A stretch of 64,000 nt of DNA from Candidatus Riflebacteria bacterium HGW-Riflebacteria-1 (GTDB taxonomy: Bacteria > Muiribacteriota > Ozemobacteria > Ozemobacterales > Ozemobacteraceae), in contig PGYB01000002.1 of assembly GCA_002839445.1 (NCBI GenBank), positions 1 to 64,000 on the forward strand. Reading direction: 5' to 3'. Each line of letters begins with the position of its first letter. The stretch's first letter is position 1. The position numbers were made by a program, and so were the translations under genes. A model generated the notes under the pieces. The model had not been told where the DNA came from, searched no databases, and saw nothing but the letters and a program-made list of their open reading frames with translations. Of this stretch, positions 18,094-25,482 are shown in pieces.

Positions 18094-19347
18094 ATGGTCG
18101 GAGAAATTATTAACGGAAAGTACAGAGTAGATGCTGCTTTCTCTGAAAGTCACATGTATGAAATTCTCGCTGCGACTGAGCTGGAAACTGGCACAACCGT
18201 AGTGATAAAGATTCTTAAAGAGGAAATGGCCTGCAATGCTGAGCGCGTCAAGGGATTCAGCGATGAGATTCGTTCGTTCGCCAGCCTTTCGCACCCCCTT
18301 ATTGCTGAAGTGCTCGACGTCGACATGTATGGCGACCGCCCTTATGTGGTGTCGCAGCAGGTTAAGGGCGAAGACCTTTACAGCATTCTCAAGAACGAGA
18401 GTCTGGCGTTCGCCGAATGTTGCCGGATAATTCAGGACCTGGCAACTGTTCTGCAGCACGCCTCTGATCAAAATATCGAATGTCGCACAATCAAGCTGTC
18501 AAACGTTCTGCGTGGCAGTGACGGCAAGATCACCGTGCTGTCGTTCACGCACCCGCGCCTTAAACTTGCCAGCCGCAGTCAGCGTACGGCGACATCAGGC
18601 ATTCATTCAGACCTTTTCTTTCTCGGCGGAACATTCTACGAAATGCTTACCGGCGAGTCGCTTATACGCAAACGTGGTGGTGTAAATGAGCTGTGGGATA
18701 TGAAGCTTGAACAGCTGCTGCGCATCAGACATGCCGATTTGACTCCCGAACAGATCGGGCGCGTTGTCGACTTTTTGCGCAGAACATTGACTCGTGACAT
18801 GAGTCTGCGCTTTAACAGCCACGAAGAGTATTTGAAATCGCTGGCTGATCTCTCAGGCATTATTCGCGGCAACAACATTCGCAATAAGACGCGCCATCTC
18901 TCGATGGCATCGCAGGTTGTCGATGCCCTCAACGGCAGAATGTCCAACGTGAACATGAACATGCCGGCTGTCGAGAAAAGACCGAAACCGATGCTGGCGG
19001 TTGCCAGCGCCAGTATGCGAAGTAATGAATCAGCCGATGAAGCTCAGACTTCCGGGTTTGCGCCGACCACCGGATTCGCGCAGACTTCTGTTGACGGTAA
19101 TCTTGCGCTGGTAATCGACAATTCTGACCGGGAGATGCCGGAAGGAGAAACTGACGCTGCAGCTGGCGATGCCGGCGCGCGCAAGTCGAACCGGCCGCAT
19201 CTTCGCCTGTTGAAGCCTGATCATAGCAACAGCAACGCGCGCGCCGAAGTCTGGCAGAACCGTGATGAAGCTCATTGGTTGCGTAATCCTGTTATATTCA
19301 TGGGGCTTTGCCTCGTGGTCATGGTATTTCTGATTCTATTCTGGTGA
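18094..19347 (+). CDS. Ser/Thr protein kinase-like pseudokinase with C-terminal membrane anchor
   Basis: 417 residues. Residues about 8-280 follow the eukaryotic-type kinase fold: the ATP lysine K39 (VVIK), helix-C Glu E58, and the IKLSN part of the catalytic loop are present. The HRD motif reads C130-R131-T132, so the catalytic Asp is missing; the DFG motif reads L149-S150-F151; and no GxGxxG loop is seen. It is therefore predicted not to transfer phosphate. A low-complexity region follows, and a single membrane helix ends the protein (about 398-416), giving a cytoplasmic kinase domain tethered by its tail. GGAGG precedes the ATG. The preceding gene carries the PASTA part that such kinases normally have fused. 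Confidence 0.88.
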   Translation: MVGEIINGKYRVDAAFSESHMYEILAATELETGTTVVIKILKEEMACNAERVKGFSDEIRSFASLSHPLIAEVLDVDMYGDRPYVVSQQVKGEDLYSILKNESLAFAECCRIIQDLATVLQHASDQNIECRTIKLSNVLRGSDGKITVLSFTHPRLKLASRSQRTATSGIHSDLFFLGGTFYEMLTGESLIRKRGGVNELWDMKLEQLLRIRHADLTPEQIGRVVDFLRRTLTRDMSLRFNSHEEYLKSLADLSGIIRGNNIRNKTRHLSMASQVVDALNGRMSNVNMNMPAVEKRPKPMLAVASASMRSNESADEAQTSGFAPTTGFAQTSVDGNLALVIDNSDREMPEGETDAAAGDAGARKSNRPHLRLLKPDHSNSNARAEVWQNRDEAHWLRNPVIFMGLCLVVMVFLILFW

Positions 19348-19352
19348 GCACT

Positions 19353-20009
19353 ATGACCAGAAAAATCCTGCTGGCTCCTTCGATACTGTCTGCTGATTTC
19401 GCCAAAATGGCAGAAGAACTCAAAGTCGTCGAAGATTCTGGTGCAGACTGGGTTCACGTCGATGTCATGGATGGCCATTTTGTGCCGAACCTGACCTTTG
19501 GGCCGCCGCTGATCAAGGCTTTTCGCCAGCATTCGCGTCTGCCCTTTGATGTGCATCTGATGATCGAATCGCCCGAGCGCTGGCTCGAAGCCTGGCGTGA
19601 CGCTGGCGCTGACCGCATTACCTTTCATATTGAAGCCTGTCGGCACGCGCATCGTTACCTCACTGCCGTGCGCGAGATGGGGCTTGCCTCTGGTATCACG
19701 CTTAATCCCCAGACTCCGTTGTGTGCTGTTGAGCATGTTCTCGAAGAGTGCGATCAGGTGTTGTTGATGACGGTAAATCCCGGATTTGGCGGCCAGAAAT
19801 TTATCGAACCGCTTATCGACAAAATCAGTAAACTACGCGCGATGATTGATGCCCGCGGCCTTAAAACGCTTATTCAGGTTGATGGCGGTATAAGTTTGCA
19901 GAATGCGCAAAGAATTAGTGCAGCTGGTGCCGATATATTAGTTATGGGCTCAGCATTTTTCGCGGCCGAAGACAAAAGCCGTCTGGCCAGAGAAGTGCAT
20001 AGCCTGTGA
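19353..20009 (+). CDS. rpe: Ribulose-phosphate 3-epimerase
   Basis: 218 residues, the usual length. Interconverts ribulose 5-phosphate and xylulose 5-phosphate in the pentose phosphate pathway. The N-terminal LLAPSILSADFA, metal-binding HVDVMDGHFVPN, the phosphate loop motif MTVNPGFGGQKF and the C-terminal QVDGGI are all family signatures. The start at 19353 lies 5 bases after the pseudokinase stop; the more upstream in-frame ATG would extend into that gene. rpe is a standard downstream partner of prkC in Firmicutes, which supports reading this cluster as a remodelled version of that locus. Confidence 0.95.
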   Translation: MTRKILLAPSILSADFAKMAEELKVVEDSGADWVHVDVMDGHFVPNLTFGPPLIKAFRQHSRLPFDVHLMIESPERWLEAWRDAGADRITFHIEACRHAHRYLTAVREMGLASGITLNPQTPLCAVEHVLEECDQVLLMTVNPGFGGQKFIEPLIDKISKLRAMIDARGLKTLIQVDGGISLQNAQRISAAGADILVMGSAFFAAEDKSRLAREVHSL

Positions 20010-20051
20010 TCGTAAGTGTGACAGCTGCAGCTTTGCAGTAAAGAAATCGAT

Positions 20052-20115
20052 TACCCGGCTTCGCTAAAGCTACGCTGGGTTGGCGATTGCGAGCACGATT
20101 ACGAGCACGAGCACG
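20052..20115. repeat. Intergenic hairpin plus GAGCACGA iterations
   Basis: An imperfect hairpin (ACCCGGCTTCGC, loop TAAA, GCTACGCTGGGT, 20053-20080) is followed by repeated CGAGCACGA-type units up to about 20116. It looks like a dispersed intergenic repeat. It might also end transcription of rpe, but there is no T-run. Confidence 0.45.
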
Positions 20116-20141
20116 AAATAAATATGATTGAGGCAAACAAC

Positions 20142-21485
20142 ATGCTGCAACGCCCTGGCGACATTAACGGGCTGCTGGGTCAGCTCGAAGCAAAGAGCCG
20201 ATACAACCCCGAAGATCTCGAACTGATGCAGAGGCTGTCACGTCTCTACCTGCGCAACGGCGACACGAAATCTGCCGAAGCAGTCATTGAGAGAATTCTT
20301 AAACTGGATCCCGACAATACACAGGCGATGGTCGAACTTGCCGACTGCCAGATTCGCCGCGGAGCATACGAAGAAGCCGCCTACAACATTGAACGCGCTC
20401 TCGAACTTCGCCCTGGTATGAGCGCTGCCTTTATCGCCATGGCCCGGCTGCACGAAGCGCAAGGCTGCGTCGAAAAGCAGGTTTCGTTTATGATGCGCGC
20501 GGCCAACGCTGCTCCCGATAAAATCGACGTTCGGCTTGCTCTTGCCGAACTGTTAAAGCGCTACGGCGATTTTAATGGCGCCATCGGCCAGTACAAACTG
20601 ATTCTTGACATGGAGCCCGATCTTGAGGCCGCCCTGTTTTCGCTTGGCACAATGCTTTTGCGGCAGAACGACCTTAACGGCGCCATGGAAAGTTTTCGCA
20701 AGATTATCAGCAACAACCCGGGCGCTTTTGACGCCCATTTCAACCTGGCCAGCTGCCTTTTCAGACAGCGCAAGTTTGTTATGGCTGCCAATCATTTTCG
20801 GGTTGCCCAGCGCAAGCCAGAGCTCGCCCAGCGCTCGCTTTATCTCATGGCGCAATGCTACTTTAAACATCGCGATTTCGACAGCGCGATAGTAACCCTC
20901 GAAAGACTTCTGCTGCTCGATGAAAACAATGTGTCTTATCTTAAGAGTCTGGCGGAAATCTACGAAGCGGCCGATGAGCCAGATATGGCCAGAGAGGTGT
21001 ATCGCCGCCTTACCGGTGTGGCGCCAGAACGGCCAGAGTTTATGGTGCACCTCGCTTCAATCATGATTACTCTCAATGACCTTGAAAAGGCCGAAAAGAC
21101 CCTCGATACCCTTTTCCGCCTGCATCCCGGTCATGTCGAGGGACACCGCATTCTTGGCGATCTCTACGCCCGGCGCGGCGATTATCGCAGCGCAATAGAA
21201 GAGTATCGGCGCACCTTGATGATCAATGAAAACAGTATCGAGGTCTTTCTCGGTCTGGCCAGAGTTTATCGGGCCATGGAAAACTCCGAAGAAGAACAGC
21301 AGTCGCTTAAACGAGCCATTGAAATCGGTTGCGAAGACCCTGAACTGTTTCTGCGCCTTGGGCAGCTTGAGCGCACTTTGCGGCTTCCGGCCAGTATCGA
21401 CCGTTTTCGTCGTGTTTCTGAGCTGGCTCCCGACTCAGACTTCGCCAAAGAAGCTGAATATTACCTTCGCCACAAAGCTGCGTAA
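20142..21485 (+). CDS. Tetratricopeptide-repeat protein
   Basis: About 447 residues made almost wholly of TPR units of 34 residues (roughly eleven), for example AEAVIERILKLDPDNTQAMV and AIEEYRRTLMINENSIEVFL. No signal peptide or membrane segment is seen, so it is probably a cytoplasmic scaffold. The start at 20142 is preferred because GAGG lies 8 bases upstream; an alternative ATG at 20124 lies in frame without a visible site. It stands between rpe and the convergent pilus genes and its partner is unknown. The repeat element before it suggests it has its own promoter. Confidence 0.85.
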   Translation: MLQRPGDINGLLGQLEAKSRYNPEDLELMQRLSRLYLRNGDTKSAEAVIERILKLDPDNTQAMVELADCQIRRGAYEEAAYNIERALELRPGMSAAFIAMARLHEAQGCVEKQVSFMMRAANAAPDKIDVRLALAELLKRYGDFNGAIGQYKLILDMEPDLEAALFSLGTMLLRQNDLNGAMESFRKIISNNPGAFDAHFNLASCLFRQRKFVMAANHFRVAQRKPELAQRSLYLMAQCYFKHRDFDSAIVTLERLLLLDENNVSYLKSLAEIYEAADEPDMAREVYRRLTGVAPERPEFMVHLASIMITLNDLEKAEKTLDTLFRLHPGHVEGHRILGDLYARRGDYRSAIEEYRRTLMINENSIEVFLGLARVYRAMENSEEEQQSLKRAIEIGCEDPELFLRLGQLERTLRLPASIDRFRRVSELAPDSDFAKEAEYYLRHKAA

Positions 21486-21497
21486 TTCAATAAAGAT

Positions 21498-21527
21498 CTC
21501 GCACAAAGCCGCTAAGACACAAAGACG
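21498..21527. repeat. Short dispersed intergenic repeat (ACAAAG type)
   Basis: CTCGCACAAAGCCGCTAAGA followed by CACAAAGACG resembles the widespread intergenic AAAGCCGCTAAGACGCAAAG repeat type. It starts 12 bases after the TPR stop codon. Only one copy is in this window, so the call rests on resemblance. Confidence 0.4.
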
Positions 21528-21549
21528 GTTGTGTTAGGCAATTTTCTGG

Positions 21550-22278
21550 TTAGAACGGATTTACTGCCAGCGCGATAGCGATAGCCTGCAGTGCAAAAAA
21601 CAGCAGATTGGCGGCGCGGCTTGTGCGTTCAAAACAGTTCAGAACCGCGCTGATTAAAATCGGTACAGCGACCAGCAGCGAAAAAGCTGGTGCCATGCTG
21701 AATACAAAGATAAAGCTCAGACAACCCCAGGCAAAATCGTTGGCCTTTTCATTGCGAAAGCTGGCGATAAAGCCGGTCGCTGCTGCTATAAAAGGCATTG
21801 CCATCGTGCGTCGGTCGATAAACGGGCAGCCACCAAGCGGAAAATTAAGATAAGCAAAGAAAATCACCGCCCAGGCAAATGGATTGGGCGACTTTACCTC
21901 ATTTCGCACGAACAGAACGCTGGCGACAAACCAGATGGCTGAACGGCCTGCCAGTGCTATAAAGGCGGCAGAAAGCCCGACTTTCATGTAGCTGAAGCCG
22001 ACTATCATCGACATGCAGGCTTCGACAACCGGGTATTGCCAGGCAATCGGCGCCTGGCAGTAGCGGCAGCGCCCCCGCAGCGTCAACCAGCTCAATACCG
22101 GTATCAGATCGATGGCGTGTAGCTGATGATCACATTTAGGGCAGGCCGATGGCGGAAATACCACCGATTTCCCGATTGCCATGCGCAGTATTACAACATT
22201 GCTGAAACTGCCAAGCAGGCTGCCAAATATAAAGAACAGTGGTGTAAAAAGTAATTTGAGTGCTTCGTTTTCTGACAT
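21550..22278 (-). CDS. pilD: Prepilin peptidase/methyltransferase (PilD-like), peptidase half degenerate
   Basis: 242 residues, polytopic. The N-terminal half is a good PilD methyltransferase-type domain: GSLLGSFSNVVILR, then a zinc site of C46, C49, C71 and C74 around LIPVLSWLTLRGRCRYC, then YPVVE. In the C-terminal half, where the A24 aspartic peptidase has an Asp in a D-x6-PD pattern and another in GxGD, I see FVRNEVKSPN and KANDFAWG. The first Asp is absent; only D181 remains, without the glycines. Either it is a methylase-only or inactive paralogue, or it is a strongly diverged peptidase. It lies downstream of the pilin on the same strand. Confidence 0.75.
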   Translation of the reverse strand: MSENEALKLLFTPLFFIFGSLLGSFSNVVILRMAIGKSVVFPPSACPKCDHQLHAIDLIPVLSWLTLRGRCRYCQAPIAWQYPVVEACMSMIVGFSYMKVGLSAAFIALAGRSAIWFVASVLFVRNEVKSPNPFAWAVIFFAYLNFPLGGCPFIDRRTMAMPFIAAATGFIASFRNEKANDFAWGCLSFIFVFSMAPAFSLLVAVPILISAVLNCFERTSRAANLLFFALQAIAIALAVNPF

Positions 22279-22353
22279 GCTCTATGTTTAGCCTGATTCT
22301 CGTGTAGTTTCAATACTATTGCCTGATTTTTTCGCATCTGCCTTGCAACGGGC

Positions 22354-22388
22354 AAAAAAAAAAGAGCGGCTTGCGCCGCTCAGTTTTT
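22354..22388 (-). terminator. Rho-independent terminator after the pilin gene
   Basis: Stem GAGCGGC, loop TTGC, stem GCCGCTC (22364-22381), flanked by ten A on the left (a T-run on the minus strand) and by GTTTTT on the right. It can act in both directions; the main role is to end pilin transcription before pilD. Confidence 0.85.
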
Positions 22389-22409
22389 AATAACTAGACA
22401 GTAGTCAGA

Positions 22410-22766
22410 TTATTGAAGTTCGATTGGACTTTCAATAGTACCGTGATTGTTACACTGTATAACGCCTTCTTTAGACAGATCGCCTGATTCAGAAAGTGTG
22501 CAGTCTTTTTCAGCCGGAACGATTGAACTCTTGAGGTACTTGCCAGATACAAGCTTGCCTTCATCATAGGTGCCCAACATTTTGTTGCTGTCCATGTTGT
22601 ACATTTCAACGGCGCCCATAACAACGCGCTGGTTAGCGAAGCATGCTTTCTGACGAGCCTGTTGACGTGCTTTGCGGAAGTTAGGAATCGCAATAGCAGC
22701 CAGGATACCAATAATGGCGATAACGATCATAAGTTCGATCAGCGTGAAGCCTTTGCGAGATCTCAT
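22410..22766 (-). CDS. Type IV pilin-like protein
   Basis: 118 residues. The leader MRSRKG is followed by FTLIELMIVIAIIGILAAIA, the class III prepilin signal; cleavage is expected between G6 and F7, with methylation of the new Phe. E5 of the mature protein is present. The rest is a short globular head with four cysteines that may pair. AAAGGAG lies 7 bases upstream of the ATG, a strong site fitting an abundant structural protein. pilD-like, pilT and pilB genes are also in this window. It could be the major pilin or a pseudopilin of a secretion system; the strong RBS and terminator favour the major pilin. Confidence 0.92.
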   Translation of the reverse strand: MRSRKGFTLIELMIVIAIIGILAAIAIPNFRKARQQARQKACFANQRVVMGAVEMYNMDSNKMLGTYDEGKLVSGKYLKSSIVPAEKDCTLSESGDLSKEGVIQCNNHGTIESPIELQ

Positions 22767-22819
22767 AATAGAACTCCTTTCATAAATGAAAAAAAATAAA
22801 TAGAACTCCGGTCAACTTA

Positions 22820-22848
22820 AGGGTAACTGAAAATGCCCTTTTTGTCAA
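22820..22848 (-). promoter_or_regulatory. Candidate pilin promoter
   Basis: On the minus strand TTGACA (22848-22843) and TACCCT (22825-22820) are separated by 17 bases and lie about 55 bases before the pilin ATG. The -35 is perfect and the -10 is atypical. No sigma-54 GG-GC pair is seen. Confidence 0.4.
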
Positions 22849-22969
22849 TGCAACTTTATAGTGCACAATTCAGGCGATTTGCTGAAAACATGCCTGATGT
22901 TAATGCCTGATCTATTGCGTCTCGAAGTATTGACTCTTTTCTTTCGAGATAGTAAGCTCTGATAACGAA

Positions 22970-23548
22970 ATGGGTACATTACTAAATAAACTGAATCTTG
23001 GTTGCGGTGAATTCAAAAAGGCTGGCTACATAAATGTAGACTGCTTTTCGGTTTCACAACCTGATATCTGCCATGATCTTAACACATTTCCTTACCCTTT
23101 TGCCGACAATAGCTTCGAGCTGATAGAAGCCGATCATCTCCTAGAGCACCTCAACGACCCCTTTATGGTGATGCGCGAATTGTACAGAATCGCAGCTGAT
23201 GGCTGTCAGATAAAACTCAGGATGCCGCATTTTTCGCGTGGCTTCACTCACGCACAGCATTGCCGGGGATTTGACGTGTCGTTTCCGCTCTATTTCAACC
23301 CGAATTTTCCTGGAGGGTATCAGGGAGTTCCGCTTAAACTGCACAAAATGACTTTGCGCTGGTTTGCCCAGCCTTATCTCAAAAAGCGCGTCTTACCGCC
23401 ACTTTTTTACTATGCAGGCCGTACGCTTGGGAGAATAATTGATTTTTTTGCCAATCTTTCTCCATTCGTCTGCTCGCGTCTCTGGTGCTTCTGGGTTGGT
23501 GGCTTTGAAGAAATCGAAATCGTTTTTACTGTGGAAAAGGCTTCTTGA
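22970..23548 (+). CDS. SAM-dependent methyltransferase
   Basis: 192 residues of the class I methyltransferase fold (type 11). Motif I is LNLGCGEFKKAGYINVD, the acidic strand end is DNSFELIEADHLLEHL, both typical for SAM binding. The substrate cannot be read from the sequence. It opens the glycan locus and converges with a GT-C-like gene only 5 bases away, so a sugar or lipid-linked glycan substrate is plausible but is inference. No clear SD is visible at the ATG. Confidence 0.85.
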   Translation: MGTLLNKLNLGCGEFKKAGYINVDCFSVSQPDICHDLNTFPYPFADNSFELIEADHLLEHLNDPFMVMRELYRIAADGCQIKLRMPHFSRGFTHAQHCRGFDVSFPLYFNPNFPGGYQGVPLKLHKMTLRWFAQPYLKKRVLPPLFYYAGRTLGRIIDFFANLSPFVCSRLWCFWVGGFEEIEIVFTVEKAS

Positions 23549-23553
23549 TCAGC

Positions 23554-25281
23554 TTATTTCTGCCGTATTTTTCTGAGAGAAATTACCCAGAATCCTGACG
23601 CCAGGAAGAAAAGCAGATACCCGATCGCCCGGCCGTTCGGTCTCAGGCGATAAAGGCTCAGCGAATAGCTTCCCGCCGGAATAGCGACCTGAATTGTACC
23701 GTCTCGATGCGCTGCTATTGGCAGTTCCTGATAATCAGTCTGATCGATAGCGCCTTTAGAAAGCATTTTGGCGCGCCAGTACGGGTCAAAATGCGTCAGT
23801 ATGTTCAGCTGCCTTGTTTCGGCAATGTTCTCAAAAGAGTAGTTCGCCCAGCTGAGACCCGTTTCTGCTGCATCGAATACCTGTTCGTGCGGCAAAACTC
23901 TGAATCTGTGTGGTTGCCCTGACAGCTCGCTCAGTTTAGCATCTCTGGGAATAGATTTTGGCAGAAACGGTGGGTAAGAACCCTTTTGCAGGCTTTCATC
24001 GAGAAATTTTTCGGGCCATGCCTTGCCTGGCAATGTGAATATGGTGATCAGCAGCAACCATGGAAGAATCAACATGATAATCGCCTTGCCGGTGTTCTTT
24101 TCGAACATGTTGATTAAATACCTGTTTGCTCCAACAAGTATCATCGTCGAGGCAGGAAAAACCACCCGCCACGGAAACTGGACAAAGTGCAGTCCTGGCA
24201 AAATATCCCAGAGAGGCTTTGTCAGGCTGAAAGACATCAGCAGTATTGAGAGCCCGGAAACCAGCAGCGTCTTCTCATAGCTTGAATTCTCACTCTTGAG
24301 CAGTGCAAACAGGCCGATGGCAAACACCAGAAGGCACATTGCCATTATCCACGGCCGGAAGTGCTCAAACCTCGATGCGGAGCTGAGAAGGTAGATGTCG
24401 TGGTTGCTGGCGGGGCTGATGCCGAGATAAGCAAAAATCAGGCTGAAACCCTTATAAACAGGGATTGTTACACTGTTCTCAATCACCAGATGGTTGTTTA
24501 AAAATGGGGTGGTTTGCCCGCCTGGCGCAAGATTGCGCATGCCGGCATCGCTGAAAAAAGTTTCATGCATTGTGCTCATGGCCGGCAGAATGTACGGCGC
24601 CGCAAAAAAGAACGAAAAAGCCGCGGCGGCGAGTATTAATGTCAACGGCAGAAAACGCTTTTGCTGCCGTTGCACGCATAAAAAAAGCCCAAAAAGTATG
24701 CTGGCATAAAAAGTCAGAAGTGTTGTCTGCAGATGTGTGCAGGCCATTATTCCCAGGGTTAGAGAAAGTATGTGCCAGCCACCTTTTTCGTCATTTGCCA
24801 GCTTTTGCCAGCCCAGAATTATCAACGGAAAGAGAAAATACGCGCAAACATTCTGAAATTGAAAGGCAAAATGGAGAAAAAGCACAATGTATGGATTTGT
24901 CAGTATTAAGAAAAAAGCTGGCTTGAACTTCTTGCACTCTGTATCTGTGAGGTGGTAGGCCGCAAGCGAGCCAAGTAGAAAAAAACACAGAAAAGTCAGT
25001 TTGGCGGCTAAATACCCAGGTATGCCGATAAACTGGAATAACATTGCTACAAAAAGCGGAAATGGCCCAAGAAAGCGAAAGAGTGGAGTTCCGCGGCCAT
25101 TGTAAGGAACTGCAAACCAGTCTGGATAACCTGGGTCGTCAGCGAATGCCTGTGAGAAGCCAATGCTGGTGCGAATGTGCAGGGCGCTTTCAAATGCGTA
25201 TGGAAACGGATGCCGCCAGAAAAAAGGCAAAATTATCAGCAGAAGGCTGAATGCCAGGATCAATAATGCGTTTTTATTCAT
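23554..25281 (-). CDS. Polytopic GT-C-like membrane protein (PTPS_related/YfhO type), divergent paralogue
   Basis: 575 residues with about ten or more membrane segments and a C-terminal beta-rich exported region. The first exported loop has YPDWFAVPYNGRGTPLFRFL, followed by the family-typical hydrophobic core and FAAPYILPAM. The same landmarks occur in the three plus-strand neighbours, so it is a diverged fourth member. Such proteins resemble GT-C glycosyltransferases that use lipid-linked sugars; no acceptor can be named. It is divergent from the three-gene array with a 200-base gap containing their promoters. Confidence 0.75.
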   Translation of the reverse strand: MNKNALLILAFSLLLIILPFFWRHPFPYAFESALHIRTSIGFSQAFADDPGYPDWFAVPYNGRGTPLFRFLGPFPLFVAMLFQFIGIPGYLAAKLTFLCFFLLGSLAAYHLTDTECKKFKPAFFLILTNPYIVLFLHFAFQFQNVCAYFLFPLIILGWQKLANDEKGGWHILSLTLGIMACTHLQTTLLTFYASILFGLFLCVQRQQKRFLPLTLILAAAAFSFFFAAPYILPAMSTMHETFFSDAGMRNLAPGGQTTPFLNNHLVIENSVTIPVYKGFSLIFAYLGISPASNHDIYLLSSASRFEHFRPWIMAMCLLVFAIGLFALLKSENSSYEKTLLVSGLSILLMSFSLTKPLWDILPGLHFVQFPWRVVFPASTMILVGANRYLINMFEKNTGKAIIMLILPWLLLITIFTLPGKAWPEKFLDESLQKGSYPPFLPKSIPRDAKLSELSGQPHRFRVLPHEQVFDAAETGLSWANYSFENIAETRQLNILTHFDPYWRAKMLSKGAIDQTDYQELPIAAHRDGTIQVAIPAGSYSLSLYRLRPNGRAIGYLLFFLASGFWVISLRKIRQK

Positions 25282-25482
25282 GTTGGGCAGGCTGAAGCGG
25301 CATGGATTTGCATAAACAAAGGAAAAAAGTGAAAGCAGTTACAATCGAAGGCTATTATAATGGAGAATGATATTCAGCGATAGAATTAAGTTTTCGCAAT
25401 TGTTATGTTCAGCTATTATATTTCATCTGTTGCAGCTGGTATCTGATGTGTCATACCAGCAGAATAATTTGGGGAAATTTTT

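Noticed and set aside
20124..20141. Start of the TPR gene at 20124
   Set aside because: Possible, but no SD is visible there, whereas the ATG at 20142 has GAGG 8 bases upstream.
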